From NCBI RefSeq assembly GCF_036555685.1, contig NZ_DATBKY010000316.1, positions 14,561-78,560 on the forward strand: DNA of 64,000 nt, written 5' to 3'. Made by a program: the position numbers and the translations under genes. The notes below the pieces were generated by a model. The model had not been told where the DNA came from and searched no databases. It saw only the letters and a list, made by a program, of their open reading frames with translations. Within the stretch, counting starts at the first letter, position 1. Each line of letters starts with the position of its first letter. Positions 33,976-42,407 of the stretch are shown one piece after another. This DNA comes from Actinophytocola sp036555685 (GTDB lineage Bacteria; Actinomycetota; Actinomycetes; Mycobacteriales; Pseudonocardiaceae).

Positions 33976-34839
33976 ATGCGACGGCCGATCGAACCGGGAA
34001 GCCGGTTGTGGGAGGACACCGGGCTGATCACGTTCTCGCTGACGACCGGCGCGGCCTTCGCGCTGCAGGTGATGCACCCGTCGGTCGGGGCGGTGGTGGG
34101 CGAGCACTCGGTGTTCCGCACGGACGCGATCGGGCGGGCGCAGCGCAGCATCGCGTCGGTGCTGACCTGGGTGTACGGCGGGCCGGAGGCGCTGGTGGAG
34201 GCCGACCGGTTGCGCGCCCTGCACGCGCCGCTGCGCACGACCTCCGCCGACGGCGTGACCCACAAGGCGCTGGCGTCCGGGCCATGGGCGTGGGTCCTGC
34301 TGACCGCGCCGTACGCGTACACGGTGGCGGCGCGGTACTTCTCGCCGCGCCCGCTGTCGCGCGCGGACGCGGAGTCGTTCTACGCGGAGATCCAGCAGCT
34401 GATGCGGAACCTGCACGTGGCGGAGAGGGAGATCCCACCCACGTACGCCGACTACCTCTCCCGCTTCGAGGACGTGCTGGCGCACCGGCTGGTCGCGCAC
34501 CCGACGGCCTACGAGTTCCTCGACGCGACCCGGCACGTGCCACCGCCACCCGCGTTGCCGACGTGGCTGCGTCCGGTGTGGCGGCTGGCGGCTCTCGTGC
34601 CGGGACGCGTGCAGCACTTCGTCACGGTGGGGACGTTGCCGCCGCGGGCCCGCGAGATCCTCGGCCTGCCGTGGACGGCCCGGGACGAGCGGCGGTTGCG
34701 GCTGCTGGGGCGGGCCGTCGCGCTGACGATGGCCGTGTTGCCGGAGCGGCTGCGGTACTTCCCCATCGCCTACCGGGCACGGCGGGCGGACCGCGCGCGG
34801 CGTGCGTTGGAGCGCGTTCTCGCCCGCCGGCCGCGCTGA
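33976..34839 (+). CDS. MpaB/rubber oxygenase-like DUF2236 protein
   Basis: A 287-residue member of the oxygenase MpaB/latex-clearing protein family (DUF2236). Visible family features are ALQVMHPSVGAVVGEHSVF with a candidate haem-contacting His, RTDAIGRAQRSIASVLTWVYG, HKALASGPWAWVLLTAPYAY and a basic C-terminal helix. Characterised relatives are b-type haem oxygenases; the substrate here is unknown. RBS AGGAGTCGGGG is directly upstream. It is divergent from the tetR gene with a shared operator. Confidence 0.85.
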   Translation: MRRPIEPGSRLWEDTGLITFSLTTGAAFALQVMHPSVGAVVGEHSVFRTDAIGRAQRSIASVLTWVYGGPEALVEADRLRALHAPLRTTSADGVTHKALASGPWAWVLLTAPYAYTVAARYFSPRPLSRADAESFYAEIQQLMRNLHVAEREIPPTYADYLSRFEDVLAHRLVAHPTAYEFLDATRHVPPPPALPTWLRPVWRLAALVPGRVQHFVTVGTLPPRAREILGLPWTARDERRLRLLGRAVALTMAVLPERLRYFPIAYRARRADRARRALERVLARRPR

Positions 34840-34841
34840 GG

Positions 34842-35528
34842 TCAGCGCAGGGCGTCGGCCACCGCGGTGGCGGCGGCCCGGACCTTGGGGCCCACCACGT
34901 CGCCGTCCAGTTCGTGGAACGTGATCACGCCGACGCTCGCCCGCAGGCCGGGCACACCGCGCACCGGGGCCGCGATGCCCGACGCGCCCGGCTGCAGCTC
35001 CCCCGTCGTGGCTATCCAGCCGGGGGTCTCGTCGCGCAGGCCTATCGCCTTGCCGGCCGCGCCGCGGCCCAGCGAGTGGCGCGTGCCGACGCGGTAGGCC
35101 ACGTGGTACGTCGTCCACGACGGCTCTATCACCGCGATCGCCTGGGCCTCGTCACCGTCGGCGACGGTCAGGTGGGCCGTGGCGCCCACCGACTCGGCGA
35201 GCTCGCGCAGGGCCGGTAGCGCGGCCAGGCGGAGCTGCGGCGTCACCTTCGCGGCCAGGCGCAGGAGCCCCAGGCCCAGGCGGACCTTGGAGCCGTCCCG
35301 GCGTACGAGGCCGCGCTCCTGCAGGGGAACCAGCAGGCGGTAGACGGCGGCGCGGCTGGCGCCGATCGCCGTGGCCAGTTCGCTGATCGTCGGGGCCTCG
35401 GAGTCGGCGTCGGCCACCGCCTGCAGCAGGGCCAGACCACGGTCGAGCGTCAGCGAGCTCTCCCGGCCGGCCGCGGTGCTCGTCTGGCGCGTGGACGGGA
35501 CGATCGGGCGGATCGGCCGGGCGGCCAT
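34842..35528 (-). CDS. IclR-family regulator of the homogentisate genes
   Basis: A 228-residue regulator. The winged HTH is LDRGLALLQAVADADSEAPTISELATAIGASRAAVYRLLVPLQERGLVRRDG at about residues 28-80. The ligand domain has GRGAAGKAIGLRD and SGIAAPVRGVPGLRASVGVIT. The ATG is one base after the fumarylacetoacetase stop, so it is in that operon. IclR proteins often control aromatic catabolism, and homogentisate or an upstream compound is the likely signal. It converges with the MpaB-like gene. Confidence 0.92.
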   Translation of the reverse strand: MAARPIRPIVPSTRQTSTAAGRESSLTLDRGLALLQAVADADSEAPTISELATAIGASRAAVYRLLVPLQERGLVRRDGSKVRLGLGLLRLAAKVTPQLRLAALPALRELAESVGATAHLTVADGDEAQAIAVIEPSWTTYHVAYRVGTRHSLGRGAAGKAIGLRDETPGWIATTGELQPGASGIAAPVRGVPGLRASVGVITFHELDGDVVGPKVRAAATAVADALR

Positions 35529-35529
35529 T

Positions 35530-36732
35530 TCAGCCTCCGTCGCCCGCCGAAGCCGGCAGGACCGTCCCCGCCACCTCGGCGACGCCCACCACCGAGCCCT
35601 CCTCGCCCGGCGCGGTTGCCGTGATCACGACCGTGTCGCCGTCCTCGAGGAAGGTCCGGGTCTCGTCGCCCACCTTGATCTTCTCCCGGCCGCCCCACGA
35701 CAGCTCCAGGAAGCAGCCGCGCTGCTCGACCTCCGGGCCGGAGACCGTGCCCGACGCGAACAAGTCGCCCGGCCGCACGGTCGCCCCGTTGACCGTCATG
35801 TGCGCCAGCTGCTGCGCGCACGAGTACGACATGTCGGAGAAGTTCGGCCGCGACACGACCGTGCCGTTCCACTCGACCGCCAGCCGCAGGTCCAGGCCCC
35901 ACGGCGAGTCCTCGACGAGGTACTCCAACCGCGGATGTCCCGGGTCGGGCACCGGCACGCGCGCCGCCGCGAACGCGTCCAGCGGGGTCACCCACGCCGA
36001 GATCGACGTGGCGAACGACTTGCCCAGGAACGGGCCGAGCGGCTGGTACTCCCAGCCCTGGATGTCCCGCGCGGACCAGTCGTTCAGCATGACCACGCCG
36101 AAGATGTGCTCCGTCGCGTTCGACGTCGGTACCCGGCGGGCCACCGGTCCCCCGCACACGAAGCCGACCTCGGCCTCGATGTCGAGCCGGCCCGACGGGC
36201 CGAACTGCGGCCCCTTCGAGCCGCGGCGCTGGCCGTGCGGCCGGATCACGTCGGTGCCCGACACGACGACCGTGCCGGACCGGCCGTGGTAGCCGACCGG
36301 CAGGTGCGTCCAGTTCGGGAGCAGCGGCTCGGAGTCCGGCCGCATGATCCGGCCGACGTTCTCCGCGTGGTAGCGCGAGGAGTAGAAGTCCACGTAGTCG
36401 CCGACCGTGAACGGCAGCCGTACGCGCGCATCGGCGAGCGGTACCAGCTGCGCGCCGTGCGGTCGGCCCGTGCCGGTCACCAGGTCCCGCAGGCGCGCTC
36501 GCAGCTCGCTCCACTCCGCGCGGGTCGCGGCCAGCAGCTGGTCCAGCGTCCAGCCGGTCACCAGGTTGCCGACGTCGCCGAGGTCGGCGGCCAGCGGGCG
36601 CAGGGGCAGCGCGTGGTCGCCGACCCGGACCGCGACCTGCTGGCCGTCGCCGAAGTCGACCACGCCGTAGGGCAGTGTCTGCGGCCCGAACGGCTGGTCG
36701 CGGGCGAACGCCGGGTCGTCGATCCAGCTCAC
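35530..36732 (-). CDS. fahA: Fumarylacetoacetase
   Basis: A 400-residue hydrolase splitting fumarylacetoacetate into fumarate and acetoacetate, the last step of tyrosine catabolism. An N-terminal SH3-like domain covers about residues 1-115. The catalytic domain has VGDYVDFYSSRYHAENVGRIMRP (Asp metal ligand and catalytic His) and NDWSARDIQGWEYQPLGPFLGKSFATSISAWV. The start is GTG 36732 with GAGGGGG four bases upstream. hmgA, whose product chain leads to this substrate, is 1 kb away; no maleylacetoacetate isomerase gene is in between. Confidence 0.95.
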   Translation of the reverse strand: MSWIDDPAFARDQPFGPQTLPYGVVDFGDGQQVAVRVGDHALPLRPLAADLGDVGNLVTGWTLDQLLAATRAEWSELRARLRDLVTGTGRPHGAQLVPLADARVRLPFTVGDYVDFYSSRYHAENVGRIMRPDSEPLLPNWTHLPVGYHGRSGTVVVSGTDVIRPHGQRRGSKGPQFGPSGRLDIEAEVGFVCGGPVARRVPTSNATEHIFGVVMLNDWSARDIQGWEYQPLGPFLGKSFATSISAWVTPLDAFAAARVPVPDPGHPRLEYLVEDSPWGLDLRLAVEWNGTVVSRPNFSDMSYSCAQQLAHMTVNGATVRPGDLFASGTVSGPEVEQRGCFLELSWGGREKIKVGDETRTFLEDGDTVVITATAPGEEGSVVGVAEVAGTVLPASAGDGG

Positions 36733-36805
36733 GACGCCCCCTCGCAGGCTCGGCGCCGCCGCTCGCGGTCGCCCGGTGTCTGCTGGTTCGCTCCGCAAGC
36801 TCCGC

Positions 36806-37693
36806 TCACAGCAGGCCCAGCTCTTCGAGGTCGGCGATGGGGTCGGCCAGCGAGCACGAGCCGTAGGAGGAGAAGACGCCGCGCACCGCGAGCGCCTCGT
36901 GCTCGGTCAGCGCCTGCGCCTCCGCGGCCAGCGCCTTGCCGTCGGTCGACTCGAGCGCGTCGTGCACGGACTCGTCCGCCACGCCGCCCGCGATCAGGCG
37001 GTGCGTGGCCACCAGCAGGTTGAGGAAGCCGTGGTGGGTGAAGCCGGTCGCCGCGTCCGCGTGCCGGACCGCGTTGTGCAGCCCGGCCGTGGCCTTGAAC
37101 GACGAGTTGCCCGCGTTGATCACCGACAGGAACTCGGCGACCTCCTCGACGCTCGGGAAGTTCGACCTCGACAGCCCGCCGCAGCGGATCTTCGGCCAGC
37201 TGCCGTGCTCGATGACCCGCTGGATGCCGTCGAGCCAGCCGGCACCGCCGCGCCGCGGCTCGATCACCCGGATCACGTCCTCGGGCACGAACTCGGACAC
37301 CCGCTCCAGCCACACTTCGTCCACATCGGACGGTGCGGGCATCTCGACCATGCGCAGCGCGAGCAGCTCGGCCCGCGACTCGACGATCGACAGCGCCTTG
37401 GGCACACCGCCGAGCCCGGTGTCGATGACCAGCGACAACTCGACCGGCCGCGGCGGCTTGATCTTGATCAGATCGGTGATCAGCTCGGGCAGCCGGGACG
37501 CGGGGCACAGGAACACCCCGACCAGGTCGGCCCGCTCGCTGGTCCGCCCTTCGAGGTGCAGACGCACCGCGTCGGGCATGGGTGCGTTGCCCGGCGGGAA
37601 CAGCGCGGCGTCGTCGACGAGCCGAGCCAGCAGGGGTGGAACGTCGCGAGGACCTGACGCGGGAACGGGTGCGGCGCTTGACACGGCTGACAC
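36806..37693 (-). CDS. Conserved hypothetical protein of the homogentisate locus
   Basis: A protein of about 295 residues of no family I can name. It contains LLARLVDDAALFPPGNAPMPDAVRLH, ELSLVIDTGLGGVPKALSIVESR, WPKIRCGGLSRSNFPSVEEVAEFLSVIN and FKATAGLHNAVRH, suggesting a TIM-barrel-like alternation. The start is GTG 37693, with TACGCT six bases upstream (leaderless). It is divergent from hmgA and 73 bp upstream of fahA on the same strand. The KATAGLHNAVRH segment suggests a barrel enzyme that could fill the missing step, which is inference. Confidence 0.7.
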   Translation of the reverse strand: MSAVSSAAPVPASGPRDVPPLLARLVDDAALFPPGNAPMPDAVRLHLEGRTSERADLVGVFLCPASRLPELITDLIKIKPPRPVELSLVIDTGLGGVPKALSIVESRAELLALRMVEMPAPSDVDEVWLERVSEFVPEDVIRVIEPRRGGAGWLDGIQRVIEHGSWPKIRCGGLSRSNFPSVEEVAEFLSVINAGNSSFKATAGLHNAVRHADAATGFTHHGFLNLLVATHRLIAGGVADESVHDALESTDGKALAAEAQALTEHEALAVRGVFSSYGSCSLADPIADLEELGLL

Positions 37694-37754
37694 GCTAGTA
37701 GCGTATCGGCAACTGAACAAAGACGTTCGACATGCGGACACATCGGAGGGGGCA

Positions 37755-38933
37755 ATGCCTTACTACCGCAGCATCGGGGAGATCCCCCGAAAGAGGCACA
37801 CGCAGTTCCGCTCTCCGGAGGGTGGGCTCTACGCCGAGGAGCTCATGGGGGTCGAGGGTTTCTCCTCCGACTCGGCCCTGCTGTACCACCGCCACCTGCC
37901 GACCGCCATCGTCAACGCCGAGGTCGTCGAGGACCACCGCGGCGAGCTGGCGCCGAACCATCCGCTGATGCCGCGCCACTTCCGGACCCAGGACCTCAAG
38001 TCGGAGAGCCAGCACGAGGTCGACGCGGTGACCGGCCGGCGCACGCTCTTCGGCAACAACGACGTGACGATCGCGTTCGCCATCGCCACCGCGCCGAGCC
38101 CGCTGTACCGCAACGCCGCCGGCGACGAGCTGATCTACGTGCAGACCGGGGCGGCCCGCATCGAGACGATCTACGGCGCGATGGACGTGACCGACGGCGA
38201 CTACGTCGTACTGCCGACCTCGACGACCTACCGCGTGCTCCCACAGGGCGAGACGCGGCTCTACATCATCGAGGCCACCGGGCACGTCGGCCCGCCGAAG
38301 CGCTACCTGTCCACGAAGGGCCAGTTCCTCGAGCACGCCCCGTACTGCGAGCGGGACCAGCGCGGGCCGGCCGAGCCGCTGCTCGTCGACGACACCGACG
38401 TGCCGGTGCTGGTGCGCCACCGCGCGGGGCTGACCCGCTTCACCTACGCCAACCACCCGTTCGACGTCGTCGGCTGGGACGGCTGCCTCTACCCGTGGGT
38501 GTTCAACATCCGCGACTTCGAGCCGATCACGGGGCGGGTGCACCAGCCGCCGCCCGTGCACCAGACGTTCGAGGGCCCGAACTTCGTGGTCTGCTCGTTC
38601 TGCCCGCGCAAGGTCGACTATCACCCGCTGTCGATCCCGGTGCCGTACAACCACGCGAACGTGGACTCCGACGAGCTGATGTTCTACGTCGGCGGCAACT
38701 ACGAGGCACGGAAGGGCTCGGGCATCGGGCTCGGCTCGCTGTCGCTGCACCCGTCCGGCTTCACGCACGGCCCGCAGCCGGGCGCGGCCGAGGCGTCGAT
38801 CGGCGTGGACTACTTCGACGAGACCGCGGTCATGGTCGACACGTTCCGCCCGCTGTCACTCGGCGAGGCGGCGGGCGCGTGCGAGGACCCGGCGTACGCG
38901 TGGTCGTGGTCGGGGCGCGGACCAGGCCGCTGA
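37755..38933 (+). CDS. hmgA: Homogentisate 1,2-dioxygenase
   Basis: A 392-residue non-haem iron dioxygenase opening homogentisate to maleylacetoacetate in Tyr/Phe degradation. The cupin-type core contains GDELIYVQTGAARIETIYG, FLEHAPYCERDQRGPAEPLL and the iron-site region PYNHANVDSDELMFYVGGNYEARKG with HPSGFTHGPQPGA. The start has GGAGGGGG two bases upstream. It is divergent from the unknown/fahA/iclR transcript; the 61-bp gap must hold both promoters and probably the IclR site. Confidence 0.94.
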   Translation: MPYYRSIGEIPRKRHTQFRSPEGGLYAEELMGVEGFSSDSALLYHRHLPTAIVNAEVVEDHRGELAPNHPLMPRHFRTQDLKSESQHEVDAVTGRRTLFGNNDVTIAFAIATAPSPLYRNAAGDELIYVQTGAARIETIYGAMDVTDGDYVVLPTSTTYRVLPQGETRLYIIEATGHVGPPKRYLSTKGQFLEHAPYCERDQRGPAEPLLVDDTDVPVLVRHRAGLTRFTYANHPFDVVGWDGCLYPWVFNIRDFEPITGRVHQPPPVHQTFEGPNFVVCSFCPRKVDYHPLSIPVPYNHANVDSDELMFYVGGNYEARKGSGIGLGSLSLHPSGFTHGPQPGAAEASIGVDYFDETAVMVDTFRPLSLGEAAGACEDPAYAWSWSGRGPGR

Positions 38934-39065
38934 ACCGGGCGAAGCCGCCTCGGGCCTTCGACGGCGAGCCGGCCCGGTTCGTCCACAGATGCCGAAGTTG
39001 CCCACAGAACCCGGCTGACCACTCCTTTTGCCGGACGAGCCGGGCGTTGACGCGGCTGGGCGCGG

Positions 39066-39098
39066 TCGGCGTTGTATCGGCGTTGTGTCGGCGTTGTG
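39066..39098 (+). repeat. Three tandem 11-bp repeats
   Basis: TCGGCGTTGTA, TCGGCGTTGTG and TCGGCGTTGTG follow each other between hmgA and the cyclase-like gene. It is a short array in a 197-bp convergent gap that otherwise shows nothing notable. Confidence 0.8.
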
Positions 39099-39130
39099 TC
39101 CGTCGCGGCGGTCGACTCGGGGCGGGGCGC

Positions 39131-40642
39131 TCACGGCTCGGCGGACATGCGGTTGTACAGCGCGGAGCGTTTCGCCGGCTCTAGCTCCGCGATGGCGGAC
39201 GCGCCGATGTGCAGGACCTTCACCGGGCCGTCGATCACGGAGTACTGGCGGTCGGTGCGCACGTGTGAGCCGGGGATGTCCGTCCACAGCAGGGGAAAGC
39301 GCGTGTCGCCGGACTGGACGCCGCCGACCCGGCCCGCGGCGAGAATGTACAGACCGCCCTCGCCGCGTAGCAGTTCGCGGCTGACGCGCAGGTCACTCGG
39401 GTTGAGCGTCTCCAGCCGGCTGCCGGCGGCCAGCGTGCTCAGCGCCTCCCGCCAGGACCGGCGGCCGGTGGCCAGCGGGCCGTCGCGCTCGCTGCCGAGC
39501 AGGTACGGCACGCTGTGGCAGACGTGTTCCAGCACGCGGGCCGCGATGAACCGCTCGACGATCTCGCGGATCCGGTGCGGGCGGCCGTCCGCGTTGATCA
39601 GCTTCGCGAAGTCGTTCCAGGTGAACGACAGCAACGCGGTGTCGGTCAGCGCGATGAGGTCGGCTGTGCGGGGCCGCCCGAGCGTGAACGCGAGCTCGCC
39701 GACGATCTCGCCCTCGTTCATCACGAAGCCGGGCTCCGCCGGGTTTGCCGAGCCGATCCCCTCGGTCTTGTACACGCCGATCTGGCCGTGGAGGATCACG
39801 AACATCGTCTCGCCGCGGTCCCGGTACCGGCAGATCACCTCGTTGTACCGGCGCTCGACCAGCTGTCCTATTTGGACGATCTCGCGGAGGACCGGCGGCT
39901 CCAGGTGACCGAGGAACGGGTTGATCGAGCGCTGGTCGACGCGGTAGGTCAGGTCGACGGGGCTGAGCTCCAGCACGGCGTCCACGGCCTCGGCGTCGTC
40001 CGGGTTGATCTGCATGATCCGCTTGGCGTGGTAGAGCACCCCCCACCCATCCGGCTCGGCGAGTGCGACGGCCAGCTTGTCGCGGTCGCCCTCGCTGGGG
40101 TTGGACCAGTGCGACAAGTCGTCGCCGAAAGACGCCAGCCACAGCTGCAAGGTCGTGCGGTTCTTGTGCTGGAGCGCCCGCTGCTCGTGGAACGTCGCGT
40201 CGTTGCCGGGAAGGACTGCGCGGTACGCGGCGCGGAACTGCTCGGAGACGACGACGCCGTGCGGGGTGCCGAGCTCGAGGATCCAGCCTGCGGTGTTGAT
40301 CCCGTCGCCGACGAACTGGTGCCGTCCGTCCGCGCCGGTCGTGTCGAAGACCGGTCCGTGGTGGGCCACCACGCGCAGCGCCACCTGCTCGGTGGTCGAC
40401 CACTGCCGCAGCGCCGTGATCAGCTCCACGGCGTGCTCCGGCCAGTCGGCCCCGCACAGGACGATGTGGCCGCCGTCGCCGCCGGACGCCCAGCGGATGT
40501 CGTCGCCGTGGGCGGCGATCGCGTCGGCGACGATGCCGTTGATCGCGGCGACGTTGCGCAGCTGGTCGTCGGAGGGCATGGCCGAGTGACCGACGATGTC
40601 GCAGGAGACGAAGGCGGTCGAGACCGGCTGCGTGCCATCCAC
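39131..40642 (-). CDS. Class III cyclase-like domain fused to a cNMP-binding domain
   Basis: A 503-residue soluble protein. Residues 5-160 resemble a class III nucleotide cyclase: FVSCDIVGHS (metal Asp15), GGDGGHIVLC (second metal Asp56) and FVGDGINTAGW (Asn116). The Arg expected four residues after the Asn is Trp120 and the purine-selecting Lys is missing, so catalysis is doubtful. A cyclic-nucleotide-binding domain starts near residue 240 and has an intact phosphate cassette (GEIVGELAFTLGRPRTAD). No DNA-binding domain is seen. It may be a cNMP sensor or a self-regulating enzyme. Confidence 0.8.
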   Translation of the reverse strand: MDGTQPVSTAFVSCDIVGHSAMPSDDQLRNVAAINGIVADAIAAHGDDIRWASGGDGGHIVLCGADWPEHAVELITALRQWSTTEQVALRVVAHHGPVFDTTGADGRHQFVGDGINTAGWILELGTPHGVVVSEQFRAAYRAVLPGNDATFHEQRALQHKNRTTLQLWLASFGDDLSHWSNPSEGDRDKLAVALAEPDGWGVLYHAKRIMQINPDDAEAVDAVLELSPVDLTYRVDQRSINPFLGHLEPPVLREIVQIGQLVERRYNEVICRYRDRGETMFVILHGQIGVYKTEGIGSANPAEPGFVMNEGEIVGELAFTLGRPRTADLIALTDTALLSFTWNDFAKLINADGRPHRIREIVERFIAARVLEHVCHSVPYLLGSERDGPLATGRRSWREALSTLAAGSRLETLNPSDLRVSRELLRGEGGLYILAAGRVGGVQSGDTRFPLLWTDIPGSHVRTDRQYSVIDGPVKVLHIGASAIAELEPAKRSALYNRMSAEP

Positions 40643-40670
40643 GCATGTGACCCTACCCAGCCGAAGTGGC

Positions 40671-41294
40671 CTACTGGACCGCGATTCGCAGGCCCAGTGC
40701 GACGAGGAGCGTGCCCGTCACGGCGTCGATCGTGCGGCGGACCCGGGACGTGGTGAGGAAGCGGCGCAGCACGCTGACGACGTTGCTCAGCACGACGAAC
40801 CACAGCAGGCTCACGGTCGCGGCCACGCCGCCGAGCAGGAGGTGGTCGGCCGCGGTCGACGACGCCGGGACGAACTGCGGCAGCAGCGCGGTGAAGAACA
40901 CCGCCACCTTCGGGTTCAGCAGGTTCGTGACCAGGCCCTGGCGGAAGGCGGCGAGCACGCCACGGTTCGCGCGGTCACCGGAGTCCGGCGGCGGTTCGTA
41001 ACCACCACGGCGGGCGGCGAGCAGGGCTCGGATGCCGAGCAGCACGAGGTAGGCCGCGCCGGCGAGCTTGACCACCGTGAACGCCACCGCGGACGCGGCC
41101 AGCAGCCCCGAGATGCCGAGCGCGGTCACGACGGCCCACGTGAAGACGCCCACGGCGATGCCGGCGGCGCACGCCATGCCCGCACGGCGGCCGGAGAGCA
41201 TCGCGTTGCGGGTGACGATCACGAAGTCGGGGCCGGGCGACATCGCGGCGAGCAGGACGACGCCACCGAGGGCGAGCAACTGGGTCACGGTCAC
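40671..41294 (-). CDS. LysE/RhtB-family amino-acid exporter
   Basis: A 207-residue membrane protein with six predicted helices. The LysE-type signature MSPGPDFVIVTRNAMLSGRRAGMACAAGIAVGV is at residues 18-50 and FRQGLVTNLLNPKVAVFFTALLPQF at about 115-140. The GTG start at 41294 has TAGCCT exactly six bases upstream (leaderless). Substrate is unknown; family members export lysine, homoserine, threonine or other amino acids. Confidence 0.92.
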   Translation of the reverse strand: MTVTQLLALGGVVLLAAMSPGPDFVIVTRNAMLSGRRAGMACAAGIAVGVFTWAVVTALGISGLLAASAVAFTVVKLAGAAYLVLLGIRALLAARRGGYEPPPDSGDRANRGVLAAFRQGLVTNLLNPKVAVFFTALLPQFVPASSTAADHLLLGGVAATVSLLWFVVLSNVVSVLRRFLTTSRVRRTIDAVTGTLLVALGLRIAVQ

Positions 41295-41338
41295 GCGAGC
41301 AGGCTACCGACGTTCGGGTGTCGCTTTTCGGGGCCAAC

Positions 41339-41357
41339 TTAGGCTAGCCTAACCACT
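41339..41357 (+). promoter_or_regulatory. IdeR/DtxR iron box upstream of the DUF2470 gene
   Basis: TTAGGCTAGCCTAACCACT matches about 15 of 19 positions of the DtxR/IdeR consensus, with a perfect 14-bp dyad TTAGGCTAGCCTAA. It ends just before the GTG start and covers any -10, so iron-loaded IdeR should repress the gene. Confidence 0.85.
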
Positions 41358-41358
41358 T

Positions 41359-42120
41359 GTGAGCGACCGACCGCCGGTTCCCGGACCGGGTGAGCGCGCC
41401 AGGACCATCGCCGCGCGAGGCCCGGCGACCTTGCTGCCGCCGCTGCCCACCTTGCCGCCGGCCGGCGCGCAACGCCAGTCCGACCGGGTCGTGCCGATCT
41501 GGCATCACGTGCACGCCGACGGGTCGGTGACCGTGCTCCTGCCCGACGAGCAGGCGGCGGCCGCGACGACCGTGGTCGAGCTCGTCGACCTCGCCCCGGT
41601 ACCGCTGCGCGAGCCGGTCCGCGGGCTGCTGTGGATCACCGGGCGGCTGGCGCCCGTCAACCTCGCGGAGGCCCGGGATCTCGCGCTCGACCTCGTCGAG
41701 GAGCGGCCGGACCCGCGGCTGCTCGACCTCGGCCACGGCGTGACGATGCTGCGGCTGGCGCCGCTGTCGATGGTCATCGCGGACGCGGACGGGACGCATC
41801 CGGTGTCGGCGGAAGCGTTTGCGGCCGCCGCGGCGGACCCGTTCTGCCACCGGGAGGCCGGCTGGCTGCGCCACCTCGAGCTGTCGCACACGGACGTGAT
41901 CCACACGCTGCGACGGCACCTGCCGGACTGGTTGCGGGGCGGGCACGTGCGGCCGCTCGGGCTGGACCGGTACGGGCTGCGGCTGCGCGTCGAGACGATC
42001 GAGGGCGACCACGACGTGCGGCTGGCGTTCGAGCGGCCGATCACCACGCTCGAGGACCTGTCCGCGGAGCTGCGGCGGCTGGTCGGCTGCCCGTTCGTGG
42101 CGCTACAGGCCGGCCGGTAG
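41359..42120 (+). CDS. DUF2470-domain protein, iron-regulated
   Basis: A 253-residue soluble protein. The C-terminal DUF2470 domain (about residues 170-250) has HLELSHTDVIHTLRRHLPDWLRGGHVRPLGLDRYGLRLRV and FERPITTLEDLSAELRRL. DUF2470 also forms the C-terminal part of HugZ-type haem-degrading proteins. The start is GTG 41359 right after an IdeR box, so it is expected to be made when iron is scarce. A role in haem or siderophore iron release is inference. Its end overlaps the convergent xre gene by 18 bp. Confidence 0.8.
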   Translation: MSDRPPVPGPGERARTIAARGPATLLPPLPTLPPAGAQRQSDRVVPIWHHVHADGSVTVLLPDEQAAAATTVVELVDLAPVPLREPVRGLLWITGRLAPVNLAEARDLALDLVEERPDPRLLDLGHGVTMLRLAPLSMVIADADGTHPVSAEAFAAAAADPFCHREAGWLRHLELSHTDVIHTLRRHLPDWLRGGHVRPLGLDRYGLRLRVETIEGDHDVRLAFERPITTLEDLSAELRRLVGCPFVALQAGR

Positions 42121-42354
42121 GGCCTCCTCGCAGAGGGTCTCCACCGGGACGCCGACCGCGCGGGCGATCGCGACGACGGTGAAGAACGCGGGCGTCGGCA
42201 CCCGGCCGTGCTCGATCTTGCGCAGCGTCTCGACGGAGATGCCGGCGGCCTGGGCGACCTCGACGCTGGTGCGCCCGCCACGAGCGGCCCGCAAACGTTC
42301 GCCGAGGCGGATGCCGCGTTCGCGGTCCTGCTGGCTCAGGGGTGGTCGCACCAT
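42103..42354 (-). CDS. XRE-family transcriptional regulator
   Basis: An 83-residue DNA-binding protein made of one Cro/C1 HTH: LGERLRAARGGRTSVEVAQAAGISVETLRKIEHGRVPTPAFFTVVAIARAVG. It is divergent from the methionine aminopeptidase gene, and the 53-bp gap contains two 12-bp direct repeats. It overlaps the DUF2470 gene at the 3' end. Confidence 0.9.
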   Translation of the reverse strand: MVRPPLSQQDRERGIRLGERLRAARGGRTSVEVAQAAGISVETLRKIEHGRVPTPAFFTVVAIARAVGVPVETLCEEALPAGL

Positions 42355-42366
42355 GGCTCCGATAGT

Positions 42367-42392
42367 AATACCGTGATATCAATACCGGGATA
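42367..42392. promoter_or_regulatory. Direct repeats in the xre-map intergenic region
   Basis: AATACCGTGATA (42367-42378) and AATACCGGGATA (42381-42392) are 14 bases apart. The gap is AT-rich between divergent genes, a likely operator for the XRE protein and the site of the map promoter. Confidence 0.65.
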
Positions 42393-42407
42393 GTTATTGG
42401 AGGGGAC

